A stretch of DNA of 64,000 bases from Paraburkholderia haematera (GCF_905220975.1 NZ_CAJNBK010000015.1:1-64000), one strand, 5' to 3'. Shown: positions 34,524-44,066, counted from the first letter of the stretch. Numbers and translations: made by a program. Notes: generated by a model from the sequence alone, not told the origin.

Positions 34524-35777
34524 TTGAGTACACATTCGTCAAAGCGCATGACTGTCGATGTAGCGATCATCGGCGCGGGCCCGGCAGGCGCAGTCGCGGC
34601 GGCGCTCCTGCGCCGGGCAGGCCGCTCGGTGCTGGTGCTGGAGCGCCAGCATTTCCCGCGTTTCTCGATCGGGGAAAGTCTGCTGCCGCAAAGCATGGCC
34701 TACCTCGAAGAGGCGGGCATGCTGCAGGCGGTGGTCGAAGCCGGTTTCCAGTACAAGAACGGCGCGCATTTCGTTTATCGCGATCAGTCGTCGGCATTCG
34801 ACTTTCGCGACAAGCATTCGACCGGGTGGGGCACCACGTACCAGGTCGAACGTGCGGTGTTCGACGATATTCTGATTCGCTGCGCGGCGGAGCAGGGCGC
34901 CGACGTGCGCTTCGGTCATACGGTCCGTGCGATGCATCCGGCCACGCAGGGCAACAAGCCGGTGCTCGACGTGATCGACGCAGCGGACAACGCGTATGAA
35001 GTCGAAGCGCATTTTGTGTTCGACGCAAGTGGCTTCGGCCGCGTGCTGCCGCGCTTGCTGAACCTCGAAGCACCCACGCGCATGCCGACTCGCGCCGCGA
35101 TCTTCTCGCATGTGCGGGACAGTATTCCGGCCGGCGCGACCGACCGCAACAAGATCTGCGTGGCGACGCACCCGGAGCGCCGCGACGTGTGGTTCTGGAT
35201 GATTCCGCTGGCGGGCGGCCGTTCCTCGGTGGGTTGCGTTGCCGAGGCCAGTTTTCTCGATGCGCCGGACGCTGAGCGTGAGGCGAAACTGCGCGCATTG
35301 ATCCAGCAGGAGCCGACACTCTGCCGCTTGATAGGCGAGGCGCCGTTCCTGATGCCGGTGCGTCATATCGGCGGCTACGCGGCGAATGTCGAGCGTTTGC
35401 ACGGACCGGGCTATGCCTTGCTCGGCAATGCAGGCGAATTTCTCGATCCGGTGTTCTCGTCCGGTGTGACGATCGCACTGCGTTCCGCGCATCTCGCGGT
35501 GCAGACGTTGAACCGGCAGCTGGATGGGGAGCAGGTCGACTGGTCCGCCGCTTACGACGTGCCGTTGCGCAAGGGGATCGATACGTTCCGCGCCTTCGTC
35601 GAGCGCTGGTACACGGGCGAGTTGCAGGACATCATTTTCTATCCGGACCAGACGCCCTCGATCCGTCGCATGATCAGCGCGGTGCTGGCGGGTTACGCGT
35701 GGGATGAAACGAATCCCTATGTCGCCGATCCGGTGCGCCGTCTGAATGCGTTGCACGACGTGTGCAGCCGCCCGTGA
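34524..35777 (+). CDS. Flavin-dependent halogenase-like oxidoreductase
   Basis: A 417-residue FAD enzyme. From the TTG start at 34524 (GAGG 5 nt upstream; ATG 34548 is the alternative), the FAD-binding GAGPAG is at 17-22 and GESLLP is at 50-55. K78 lies in GFQYKNGAHF, where halogenases have their catalytic Lys. The halogenase signature WFWMIP (WxWxIP) is at 223-228. LLGNAGEFLDPVFSSGV is the second FAD contact. These motifs fit phenol/pyrrole halogenases; related dehydrogenases that lack halogenation also share much of this pattern. With the polyene operon alongside, chlorination or bromination of the aryl head (as in brominated xanthomonadins) is inferred. It ends at a strong terminator. Confidence 0.8.
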   Translation: MSTHSSKRMTVDVAIIGAGPAGAVAAALLRRAGRSVLVLERQHFPRFSIGESLLPQSMAYLEEAGMLQAVVEAGFQYKNGAHFVYRDQSSAFDFRDKHSTGWGTTYQVERAVFDDILIRCAAEQGADVRFGHTVRAMHPATQGNKPVLDVIDAADNAYEVEAHFVFDASGFGRVLPRLLNLEAPTRMPTRAAIFSHVRDSIPAGATDRNKICVATHPERRDVWFWMIPLAGGRSSVGCVAEASFLDAPDAEREAKLRALIQQEPTLCRLIGEAPFLMPVRHIGGYAANVERLHGPGYALLGNAGEFLDPVFSSGVTIALRSAHLAVQTLNRQLDGEQVDWSAAYDVPLRKGIDTFRAFVERWYTGELQDIIFYPDQTPSIRRMISAVLAGYAWDETNPYVADPVRRLNALHDVCSRP

Positions 35778-35802
35778 TCGGGCCGCACGGCACGAGCAAA
35801 TG

Positions 35803-35836
35803 AAAACGGCGCTTCCTTCAGGAAGCGCCGTTTTTT
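35803..35836. terminator. Strong bidirectional terminator
   Basis: A perfect 14-bp stem AAAACGGCGCTTCC (35803-35816) / GGAAGCGCCGTTTT (35821-35834) with loop TTCA and six T in total. It separates the halogenase-like gene from the leftward guaD. Confidence 0.92.
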
Positions 35837-35880
35837 ATTCGACCGTCTGAATCAGCGCGGTCCTCAGCTCAGCAATCAAG

Positions 35881-37245
35881 TCAGGCCGCGATTTTCGCCG
35901 TACGCGGCGCATGCTGACGCACGTCGTCGCGACGATGCACGCGCTTGCCCGCCGCATACGTTTCGTAGATCGCGCGGTCGTCACCGAGCAGCGCGAACGC
36001 GAACAGCAGTTCTTCGAGCGATTCGGTGCGTGCGGTACGGCGCGCAAGCAGCGGCGTGGCTTGCGGATCGAGCACGACGAAGTCGGCTTCCGACTTCGGC
36101 TTCAACGTGCCGACCTTGTCCGCCAGATCGAGCGCTTGCGCCGCACCCGCGGTGGCCAGATAGAACATGCGCGTGGCCGTCAGATGATGGCCGGTCAGAC
36201 GCGCGACCTTGTGCGCTTCGTTCATGGTTTGCAGCATCGAGAACGAGGTGCCGCCGCCGACGTCCGTTGCCAGCGCGATCGGCATGCCCGCTTCGTCAGC
36301 CTTGTCGAAGTCGAACAGACCGCTGCCGAGGAACAGGTTCGAGGTTGGGCAGTGCGACGCGACCGTGCCGGTTTGCGCCATGCGCTTGCGGTCCTCCTCG
36401 TCGAGGTGGATGCAATGGCCGTACACCGCGCGGCGGCGCAGCAGGCCGTAGTGATCGTAAATGTCCAGATAGCTGCGGTGTCCCGGGAACAGATCGGCGA
36501 CCCACTTCACCTCGTCGGTGTTTTCGGCAACGTGGCTCTGGATGAAAATGTCCGGATGCTTGCCCGCCAGCACGCCGCACGCTTCGAGTTGCGCTTCGGT
36601 CGAGGTCGGCGCGAAACGCGGCGTGAGTGCGTACATCTGGCGGCCACGGTTGTGCCAGCGTCCGATCAGTTCGGCGCTGTCGTCATAGCCAGATTGCGCG
36701 GTGTCGCGCAGGAACTCGGGGCAGTTGCGGTCCATCAGCACCTTGCCGGCCACCATGCGCAGATTGCGCGCTTCGCTCTCGGTGAAGAGGGCGTCGGCCG
36801 ATTCCTTGTGGACCGTGCAATACACGAGCGCGGTGGTCGTGCCGCACGCCAGCAGTTCCTCGACGAAAAAGCTCGCCGTGTCGCGCGCATAGGCCGGATC
36901 GGTGAAGCGGCGCTCGGTCGGGAACGTGTACGTGTCGAGCCACGGCAAGAGCCCTGGCGCCGGCGACGCGATCATGTCGGTCTGCGGATAGTGGATGTGC
37001 GTATCGATGAAACCCGGCACGATCAGCTTGTCGCGCATCTCCTGCACATGGGTGCCCGGCGCGAGTTGCGACGCGAGCGCGGCATACGCGCCGGCTGCGA
37101 CGACATGGCCTTCTTCGACGATCAGCAAGCCGTCCTCGTTGAAGACCGCCGCGTTGGGCGACTGCGCGGGATCGCCGTTGAAGGTCAGCAGTTGCGCGCG
37201 GAATGCTGATTGGGCGGGTTTGGCTGATTGTGCCGATTGAGTCAT
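35881..37245 (-). CDS. guaD: Guanine deaminase
   Basis: Converts guanine to xanthine and ammonia. The 454-residue amidohydrolase carries the zinc ligands HxH in DTHIHYPQ (about residue 78), the guanine deaminase segment PAPGLLPWLDTYTFPTERRF, His in QSHVAEN, His in YGHCIHLDEED and Asp in ALATDVGGGTSFSML. The ATG at 37245 (MTQSAQSAKPAQSAFRAQLLTF) is chosen over the open frame to 37299; GGAG is upstream at a long spacing. It lies 105 nt downstream of the adenine-deaminase-type gene and belongs to the purine degradation block with xdhABC: its product xanthine is the substrate of xanthine dehydrogenase. Confidence 0.94.
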   Translation of the reverse strand: MTQSAQSAKPAQSAFRAQLLTFNGDPAQSPNAAVFNEDGLLIVEEGHVVAAGAYAALASQLAPGTHVQEMRDKLIVPGFIDTHIHYPQTDMIASPAPGLLPWLDTYTFPTERRFTDPAYARDTASFFVEELLACGTTTALVYCTVHKESADALFTESEARNLRMVAGKVLMDRNCPEFLRDTAQSGYDDSAELIGRWHNRGRQMYALTPRFAPTSTEAQLEACGVLAGKHPDIFIQSHVAENTDEVKWVADLFPGHRSYLDIYDHYGLLRRRAVYGHCIHLDEEDRKRMAQTGTVASHCPTSNLFLGSGLFDFDKADEAGMPIALATDVGGGTSFSMLQTMNEAHKVARLTGHHLTATRMFYLATAGAAQALDLADKVGTLKPKSEADFVVLDPQATPLLARRTARTESLEELLFAFALLGDDRAIYETYAAGKRVHRRDDVRQHAPRTAKIAA

Positions 37246-37350
37246 GAAAAACCGTCTCCGTATTTGTGAGGAGCTAAGCAGCACGGACGACGGTTTCATT
37301 CTGGCTCTGAAACGAACCCGTGCCGCCGCCGGCTGCTATTCATTGGCCCG

Positions 37351-38400
37351 TCAGTGCGGGCCGCCTGGGTGCCAGTGCGCGTCGAGCTTCGCGATCAGTT
37401 CGCTGCGTTGCTCGGGCGTGACAAACGACGCTTCGAAGCTGTTGCGGATGATCGTGTAGACCTCGGCATCGTTGAGCTTCAACGCGTCGATGGTGGCGAA
37501 ATAGTTGGCGTTCACGTAGCCGCCGAAATAGGCAGGATCGTCGGAATTCACCGTGACGGCGACGCCGCGATCGAGCAGATCCTTTAGCGTGTGCTTGGTC
37601 ATGTCGTCGAACACGCAGAGCTTGAGGTTCGACAGGGGGCACACGGTCAGCGCGACGCGCGTGTCGGCGAGGCGCGTGACGAGTGCCGGATCTTCAATGC
37701 TGCGCACACCATGGTCGACGCGATCCACTTTCAGCAGATCGAGCGCTTCGTAGATATACGACGGCGGACCTTCTTCGCCCGCATGCGCGACCAGCTTCAG
37801 ACCGAGCGCGCGTGCTTGAGCGAAGACGCGTTCGAACTTCGACGGCGGATGGCCGCGCTCGGACGAATCGAGACCCACGCCGATCAGGCGATGCTTGTAT
37901 TGCTCGAACAGCGGTAGCGCTTCTTCGAAGGTGGCGAGTGCATCCTCTTCCGATAGATGGCGCAGGAAACACAGAATCAGCTTGCTCGTCATGCCGCGCT
38001 TTTCCGCATCGGCAAGCGCGCGGTCAATGCCGGCCACCACGGTTGCGATCGGCACGCCACGTTCGGTGTGCGTCTGCGGATCGAAGAAAATTTCGCTGTG
38101 GATCACGTTGTCGGCGAGGCAGCGTTCGACATACGCCATGGTCATGTCGTAGAAGTCCTGCTCGTGCAGCAGCACGCTCGCGCCGGCGTAATAGATGTCG
38201 AGGAACGATTGCAGATCGGTGAACGCGTACGCGGCGCGCAAGGCTTCGATCGAGTCGTACGCAAGCTTCACGCCGTTGCGTTCGGCGAGCGCGAAGATCA
38301 GCTCGGGTTCAAGCGAACCTTCAATATGGATGTGCAGCTCGGCCTTTGGCGCGCGAGCGGTTTTCTCGATGAGCGTAGAGGTAGCGGTTGTTGTATTCAT
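37351..38400 (-). CDS. Adenine deaminase (type 2, adenosine-deaminase fold)
   Basis: A 349-residue amidohydrolase with the adenosine deaminase-like fold: AELHIHIEGSLEPELIF (zinc HxH), LVAHAGEEGPPSYIYEAL with HAGE, DRVDHGVRS and VNSDDPAYFGGYV. The segment VGLDSSERGHPPSKF, in place of the GxDLAGxE of true adenosine deaminases, is typical of the Pseudomonas-type enzymes shown to act on free adenine, so adenine to hypoxanthine is more likely than adenosine to inosine. Many databases label such proteins adenosine deaminase (add). It sits between xdhC (95 nt upstream) and guaD, which supports a purine-base salvage or degradation role. Confidence 0.88.
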   Translation of the reverse strand: MNTTTATSTLIEKTARAPKAELHIHIEGSLEPELIFALAERNGVKLAYDSIEALRAAYAFTDLQSFLDIYYAGASVLLHEQDFYDMTMAYVERCLADNVIHSEIFFDPQTHTERGVPIATVVAGIDRALADAEKRGMTSKLILCFLRHLSEEDALATFEEALPLFEQYKHRLIGVGLDSSERGHPPSKFERVFAQARALGLKLVAHAGEEGPPSYIYEALDLLKVDRVDHGVRSIEDPALVTRLADTRVALTVCPLSNLKLCVFDDMTKHTLKDLLDRGVAVTVNSDDPAYFGGYVNANYFATIDALKLNDAEVYTIIRNSFEASFVTPEQRSELIAKLDAHWHPGGPH

Positions 38401-38495
38401 GGTCGGTCAGGAGTTCGTTGGAGTCGGTTCGCGCCGGATGCGGGATGCAGGACAGGGTGCAATCGCTTGGGGCGGCAGGTCGATTGTGCGGCAAA

Positions 38496-39509
38496 TCAGA
38501 CCGTCTGCACCGCATGCGCGCCCGCATTCGCCTCCACCGCCTGCAATACCTGGGCGGCCGCCGAGATCGCGATGATCTCCGGCGACTTGTCGACGATGCC
38601 GTCGACGCCGAGCGGGCACTTCATCCGCGCAATCTGCGACGGATCGATGCCGCGCGCGGCCAGCCGATGTTCGAACTGCTTGCGCTTGGTGTGCGAGCCG
38701 ATCATGCCGAAGAACGCGAAATCGCCGCGCCGCAGAATCCGCTCGGCCAACTCGAGGTCGAGCGCATGGTTGTGCGTCATCACGATGAAGTACGTGTGCG
38801 GCGCGGCCTGGTCGATGGCTTCGTCGGGTGCGTCGTTCGGATCGATCTTCACGTTCGGCGCATGCAGCGTTTCTGCGGGCGGAAACTGCGCGTCGCGCTC
38901 GTCGACCCAGCGCACGGTGCAAGGCAGCGTGGCCAGCACGCGAACCAGCGCCGCGCCCACGTGACCGGCGCCGAACAGGACGACCCGGAAGTCGCCTGGC
39001 GCGATGGTTTCGGTGAGCAGCGCGCCGCTGTCGTCGAAACCGGCGCCGTCCCACAGCAGGCAGTCGGCGGCATCCACGCCCGGCTCGGGGTCGGACAGCA
39101 TCACCGCATCCGGTGCGGGGCCGAATGATACGCTACGCACCGTCGACTGGCCCGCGGCCACGCGTTTCGCGAGCGACGTGATCCAGCCGAGGTCGCCGAT
39201 GTCGAGGCGCTCGAAGGCGACAATGACGGCGCCGCCACAGCATTGGCCAAGACTGGGACCCAGCGCGAAGCGTTCGAGGCGGCGCATATGCGGTGAGCGC
39301 ATGCCGTCGCGGAGCACCTGGCGCGCGGTCTCGATGGCCTTCCATTCGAGATGTCCGCCGCCGATCGTGTGCTTGGCCGAATCGCGCGTGACGATCATCT
39401 TGGTGCCGGCTTCGCGGGGCGCCGAACCTTCGACGCGTGCGACCGTCACCAGCACGGCGGCGTCGCCGTGCGCGAGCAGTTGTTGCAGGTCAGGTAGCCA
39501 GGCTTGCAT
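38496..39509 (-). CDS. xdhC: Xanthine dehydrogenase accessory protein XdhC
   Basis: A 337-residue chaperone that binds the molybdenum cofactor, helps its sulfuration and inserts it into XdhB. An N-terminal XdhC/CoxI domain (VRVEGSAPREAGTKMIV-type segment, GGGHLEWKAIETA, QCCGGAV with a Cys pair) is followed by a C-terminal Rossmann domain (VVLFGAGHVGAALVRVL, DERDAQFP, THNHALDLEL, GMIGSHTKRKQF). The start is taken as the ATG at 39509, with GGAG 9 nt upstream; 39524 is also in frame. It lies 132 nt downstream of xdhB, the normal xdhABC order. Confidence 0.94.
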   Translation of the reverse strand: MQAWLPDLQQLLAHGDAAVLVTVARVEGSAPREAGTKMIVTRDSAKHTIGGGHLEWKAIETARQVLRDGMRSPHMRRLERFALGPSLGQCCGGAVIVAFERLDIGDLGWITSLAKRVAAGQSTVRSVSFGPAPDAVMLSDPEPGVDAADCLLWDGAGFDDSGALLTETIAPGDFRVVLFGAGHVGAALVRVLATLPCTVRWVDERDAQFPPAETLHAPNVKIDPNDAPDEAIDQAAPHTYFIVMTHNHALDLELAERILRRGDFAFFGMIGSHTKRKQFEHRLAARGIDPSQIARMKCPLGVDGIVDKSPEIIAISAAAQVLQAVEANAGAHAVQTV

Positions 39510-39641
39510 CCGGCGATTCTCCATACGTGGCCGCGCGGGGTGTCCGTGCGGCCGGTTGAGCGTGGCGGGACGCGTTCGTGTCGCGTCGGGCCTTGGCTTG
39601 AATGGCTTAACGTTGCTTAAATTGCGTCAAGTTGCTAGTTG

Positions 39642-42089
39642 CTAATCCGGCGCAGTTGCGGTTGTGGCCGTCACTGTCGCGTCCGTTGCTTGTTCCACCG
39701 ATTGTCCTGTCGCGGGTTGCGTCGTCGTCCCAAGCGGTTGCAACGCGTCCAGCGCATCGAGAATCGCTTCGGGCGTCGCGGGCGCGCGCAACGGTGGCGC
39801 GTTTTCCGCGTCCGGCACCGCAGCCGCGATCGCGTCACGAATCGCCAGGAACACCGAAAACGGCAGCAGCAGAGGCGGCTCGCCTACGGCCTTTGAATGA
39901 AACACGGTCGGCTCGGCGTTCTGATTCTGATAAAGCTGCACGTTGAACGCCGCGGGCGTATCGCTGACGGCGGGAATCTTGTACGTCGACGGCGCGTGCG
40001 TCATCAGGCGGCCATCGCGGTTCCACCACAATTCTTCCGTGGTGAGCCAGCCCATGCCTTGAATGAAACCGCCTTCCACCTGGCCGATATCGATGGCCGG
40101 ATTGATCGATTGACCGGCATCGTGCAACACGTCCGCGCGCACCAGTTTCCATTCGCCGGTCAGCGTGTCGATCACCACTTCCGACACCGCCGCGCCGTAC
40201 GCAAAGTAATAAAACGGGTGACCGGTCAGCGTTTTCGCATCCCAGTGCACTTTCGGCGTCGTATAGAACCCGTCCGACCACAACTGCACGCGCGCCAGAT
40301 ACGCTGCGGCGACCAGTTGCTCGAACGGCATCGCACCGCCGTTCACCGACACTTCACTATTGGCAAATTCCACCGCGTCGGCGGCACCGCCGAGTTGCTT
40401 CGCCGCGAGGTTGGCGAGCCGGTGGCGAATGGTCCGCGCAGCGGCTTCGGCGGCTTTGCCGTTCAGGTCGCTGCCGGTGGAGGCGGCGGTCGCTGAGGTG
40501 TTGGCGATCTTCGAGGTATCGGTTGCTGTCACACGCACGCGCGAAAGCGGCAAGCCGAGCTGATTCGCGACAACCTGCGCGACCTTCGTATTGAGCCCCT
40601 GGCCCATTTCGGTGCCGCCGTGATTGACGAGCACCGAACCGTCCTTGTACACGTGGACGAGGGCGCCGGCCTGATTCAGAAACGGCACGTTGAACGAGAT
40701 GCCGAACTTCACCGGCGAGAACGCGAGGCCGCGTTTGAGCACCGGGCTTTGTGCATTGAACGCGGCGATCGCTTCGCGGCGGGCGCGGTAGTCGCTGGTT
40801 TCGAGCAACGCGTCGGTCAGCGGCGCGATGATGTTGTCTTCGACGCGTTGTCCGTACGGCGTCGTGTCGCGTTCGCCGATACCGTAGTAGTTGGCGAGGC
40901 GCACATCGAGCGGGTCGCAGTGCAATTGACGCGCGATGCTGTCGAGCATCACTTCCATCACCAGCGCGCCTTGCGGGCCGCCGAAGCCGCGAAACGCGGT
41001 GTTCGACTGCGTATTCGTCTTGCAGCACAGCGCGACGATGTCGACGTCGGACAGGTAGTACGCGTTGTCGAAGTGACAGACGGCGCGTGTCGCGACCGCG
41101 CCTGAAAGATCGGCGGAATAGCCTGCTCTCAACGCAATTTCAACCCGCGCGCCGAGAATGCGGCCGCTATCGTCAAAGCCCGCTTCATACTCGTACACCG
41201 CGTCGTGGCGCTTGCCGGTAATCATGAAATCGTCGTCACGATCGGGGCGCAGTTTGACCGGGCGGTGCAGCAGCTTCGCCGCCAACGATGCCACGCACGC
41301 GAACACCGCCGATTGCGATTCTTTGCCGCCGAAGCCGCCGCCCATCCGCCGGCATTCGCACACGACGTTGTGCGCCGGCCAGCCGAGCATATGCGCGACG
41401 ACCTGCTGCATTTCGCTCGGATGCTGCGTCGAACTGTAGACGAGCATGCCGTCCATTTCCTTCGGCACGGCGTACGCGATCTGACCTTCGAGATAAAACT
41501 GTTCCTGGCCGCCGACTTCGAACGTGCCGCGGATCTTATGCGGCGCGGCGGCGATTTTCGCGTCGGGTTCGCCGCGCTTCAGATGCAGCGGCGGCAGGAC
41601 GTACTGCTTGTTGACTTTCGCTTCGGCGGGCGTGAGAACGACTTCGAGCGGTTCATATCGCACGACGTCATCGCTTTTAGCGAGCGCGGCGGCGCGGCGC
41701 GCGAGCTCATGCGTTTCGGCGATCACCGCGAACACCGGTTGGCCGAGATACAGCACTTCGTCGACGGCGAGAATCGGATCGTCGTGCAGCACGGGCCCGC
41801 AATTGTTCTCGCCGGGGATGTCTTCTGCGGTCAGCACGGCGATGACGCCGGGGGCTTTTCTGACGGCGTCCAGATCGAGCGACACGATCCGTGCGTGCGC
41901 ATGCCGGGAGAGTCCAAGCGCCGCGTGCAGCGTGCCTTGCAATTCAGGGACGTCGTCGGTGTAGGTGGCTTCGCCGCTCACATGCAGCGTGGCGGATTCG
42001 TGCGGCAACGACACGCCGATCGCCGTCTCGCTTTCCTGAGCCGCCGCGTGCCTTGCAGCATGTTCGACGAAAGCATCGGTCCGGTTCAT
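39642..42089 (-). CDS. xdhB: Xanthine dehydrogenase, molybdopterin-binding subunit
   Basis: An 815-residue catalytic subunit that oxidises hypoxanthine to xanthine and xanthine to urate. Features are the N-terminal ald_xan_dh domain (SGEATYTDDVPELQGTLHAAL), MGGGFGGKESQ, FRGFGGPQG, the cofactor segment HGGTEMGQGLNTK, and the base-catalyst Glu in SKAVGEPPLLL. The Thr/Ala-rich tail of about 35 residues is non-conserved. It overlaps the xdhA stop as TGATG, so the two subunits are translationally coupled. The ATG at 42089 is preferred over the preceding GTG. Confidence 0.95.
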   Translation of the reverse strand: MNRTDAFVEHAARHAAAQESETAIGVSLPHESATLHVSGEATYTDDVPELQGTLHAALGLSRHAHARIVSLDLDAVRKAPGVIAVLTAEDIPGENNCGPVLHDDPILAVDEVLYLGQPVFAVIAETHELARRAAALAKSDDVVRYEPLEVVLTPAEAKVNKQYVLPPLHLKRGEPDAKIAAAPHKIRGTFEVGGQEQFYLEGQIAYAVPKEMDGMLVYSSTQHPSEMQQVVAHMLGWPAHNVVCECRRMGGGFGGKESQSAVFACVASLAAKLLHRPVKLRPDRDDDFMITGKRHDAVYEYEAGFDDSGRILGARVEIALRAGYSADLSGAVATRAVCHFDNAYYLSDVDIVALCCKTNTQSNTAFRGFGGPQGALVMEVMLDSIARQLHCDPLDVRLANYYGIGERDTTPYGQRVEDNIIAPLTDALLETSDYRARREAIAAFNAQSPVLKRGLAFSPVKFGISFNVPFLNQAGALVHVYKDGSVLVNHGGTEMGQGLNTKVAQVVANQLGLPLSRVRVTATDTSKIANTSATAASTGSDLNGKAAEAAARTIRHRLANLAAKQLGGAADAVEFANSEVSVNGGAMPFEQLVAAAYLARVQLWSDGFYTTPKVHWDAKTLTGHPFYYFAYGAAVSEVVIDTLTGEWKLVRADVLHDAGQSINPAIDIGQVEGGFIQGMGWLTTEELWWNRDGRLMTHAPSTYKIPAVSDTPAAFNVQLYQNQNAEPTVFHSKAVGEPPLLLPFSVFLAIRDAIAAAVPDAENAPPLRAPATPEAILDALDALQPLGTTTQPATGQSVEQATDATVTATTATAPD

Positions 42090-43636
42090 CACGACGACTC
42101 CTTCGCGACGGCAGCGTCCGGCACGCTGGATTCGAACGCGAACGCATTCACGTCGAAGAGGGCGAGCGGCGCGTCATCGCGCGTTTCGAGGTGGAAGCGC
42201 CACAGCAGGTTGCGCGCCACCTTCAGTCGATAGGCGCTCGAGGCGCGCATGTCGGTGAGCGGCTGGTAGTCGGTGACGAGTGCGTTCATCGCTTGCCGCG
42301 CGGTGCTTTCGTTCCATGTTGCGCCATTCAGCGCGGCCTCGGTTTGCGCGGCGCGTTTAGGCGTCGCGGCCATGCCGCCGAATGCGATGCGGGCGTCCGT
42401 GATCGTGCCGTTTTCGCCGATGTGCAGCGCGAACGCGGCGCACACCGCGGAGATATCCTGATCGTAGCGCTTCGATACCTTGTAGGTGCGGAAGCGCAGA
42501 TCGCGAGCCGGACGCGGAACCCGCAGCGCCGCGACGAACTCACCGGCCGCGAGCGCGGTTTTCTGATAGCCGAGGTAGAACGCGTCGAGCGTCAGCGTGC
42601 GGGTTTTGGCGCCGTGGCGCAGCACAACCTCGGCACCGAGCGCGAGCAGCGCCGGCATCGAATCGCCGATTGGCGAACCGTTCGCGACGTTGCCGCCGAG
42701 GGTGCCGGCGTTGCGGATCGGCAGCGACGCGAAACGCGTCCACAGCTCGGCGAGTTCGGGGTAATCGGCGGCGAGTGCCGCGTAGGCGTCTTCGAGCGTG
42801 ACGGCGGCGCCGATCGTGAGCGTCTGCGCGTCGCGCTCGATCGTCTTCAATTCGGCGACGTTGCCGATATACAGAATGTCGCCGAGATCGCGGAACTGCT
42901 TGGTGACCCACAGGCCGACATCGGTGCTGCCGGCCAGCAGGCGTGCGTGCGGATGGTCGGCGCGCAGTCTGGCGAACGCATCGAGCGTGACCGGGGCGTA
43001 GAAGGTGGGCGAGCCGAACGCGGCGCCGCGCGTGTCGGGCGCGCTGTATTCGAAGGTGTCGCGGCGCTGGATTTCGCGCAACGTGTCGGCGACCGCCTTG
43101 CGGTCTAGCGTCACGCGCGGGTATTGCGGGTAGTCGAACATCTTCTGCGACGCGTCGACAATCGGCCGGTAGCCGGTGCAGCGGCATAAATTGCCGGACA
43201 ACGCGGCGTTGATTTCATCGCGGGTGGGGAGGCCCGCTACGGCCGGCTGGTTTTCGTACAGTGCCCACATCGACATGACGAAGCCGGGCGTGCAGAAGCC
43301 GCACTGCGAGCCGTGGCAATCGACCATGGCCTGTTGTACGGGGTGCAGGGCGCCGTCGGCGGCGCGCAGGTCTTCGACGGTGAAGAGGGCTTTGCCGTCC
43401 AGCGTCGGCAGGAACTGAATGCAGGCGTTGACCGCTTTCAGCGCGACGCCGCCTTGGGCATCCAGTTCGCCGATGACAACCGTGCAGGCGCCGCAGTCAC
43501 CTTCCGCGCAGCCTTCCTTGGTGCCCGTGCAATGCAAATCCTCGCGCAGGTGCTGAAGCACGGTGCGCGACGCCGGGACGCCCGCGACCTCACGGACGGA
43601 CCCCTGGTGATAAAAGCGGATGGTTTGCGTTGTCAT
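42089..43636 (-). CDS. xdhA: Xanthine dehydrogenase, FeS/FAD subunit
   Basis: A 515-residue small subunit. Residues 1-90 hold the plant-type [2Fe-2S] ferredoxin domain (EGCAEGDCGACTVV plus a later Cys). The second helical [2Fe-2S] domain follows (GSQCGFCTPGFVMSM ... GNLCRCTGYRPI), then the FAD domain (HPHARLLAGSTDVGLWVTKQ, NAGTLGGNVANGSPIGDSMP) and the CO_deh_flav_C domain. It transfers electrons from the Mo centre to NAD+. MTTQTIRFYHQGSVREV at 43636 is the natural start, although the frame is open to 43720; the ribosome-binding site is weak. It is the first gene of the purine block. Confidence 0.95.
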   Translation of the reverse strand: MTTQTIRFYHQGSVREVAGVPASRTVLQHLREDLHCTGTKEGCAEGDCGACTVVIGELDAQGGVALKAVNACIQFLPTLDGKALFTVEDLRAADGALHPVQQAMVDCHGSQCGFCTPGFVMSMWALYENQPAVAGLPTRDEINAALSGNLCRCTGYRPIVDASQKMFDYPQYPRVTLDRKAVADTLREIQRRDTFEYSAPDTRGAAFGSPTFYAPVTLDAFARLRADHPHARLLAGSTDVGLWVTKQFRDLGDILYIGNVAELKTIERDAQTLTIGAAVTLEDAYAALAADYPELAELWTRFASLPIRNAGTLGGNVANGSPIGDSMPALLALGAEVVLRHGAKTRTLTLDAFYLGYQKTALAAGEFVAALRVPRPARDLRFRTYKVSKRYDQDISAVCAAFALHIGENGTITDARIAFGGMAATPKRAAQTEAALNGATWNESTARQAMNALVTDYQPLTDMRASSAYRLKVARNLLWRFHLETRDDAPLALFDVNAFAFESSVPDAAVAKESS

Positions 43637-44066
43637 GGCGAATCCGAAAGACAGTGCGGACCGGGCGCGCGTTACGCATGGGGTCGCGCCAAAGCCGGCC
43701 TCGCGCACGTAGATCGCCATCCAGTTCCGAAGATAGCACTACCTTGTCCCGAAAAGATTTCCCAACTCGCATGAAGCTTATTCGGAAGCGGTCATGTGAT
43801 AAGTACGATTCGCGCCGTGCCGGGAAGTTGCGTGAGTGGGGGCGGATTGGGGGAAACCAGACGGAGTGGGGGAGTGAGCGGGCTCATGGCCGTTGCTGCG
43901 GCGCACAAGATGCAGCAAGACGCAGGAAGAAGCGCGTGATTGCGGCTCGGCATTGATGCTTGCCAATCGCGTCTTCTTATCGCAAAAGCGAGGCGCAGCG
44001 ATTACTGGCTGGGCTGGCCGAGGGTTGGCATAGCCGAATTCACGGGGCCGGATCCGATGTGAAAAC
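43637..44066. other. Intergenic region upstream of xdhA
   Basis: About 430 bp with no supported gene. It should contain the xdhA promoter and any purine-responsive operator, but no recognisable site stands out. A G-rich stretch at 43830-43885 (GTGGGGG repeats) is compositionally unusual. Confidence 0.4.
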
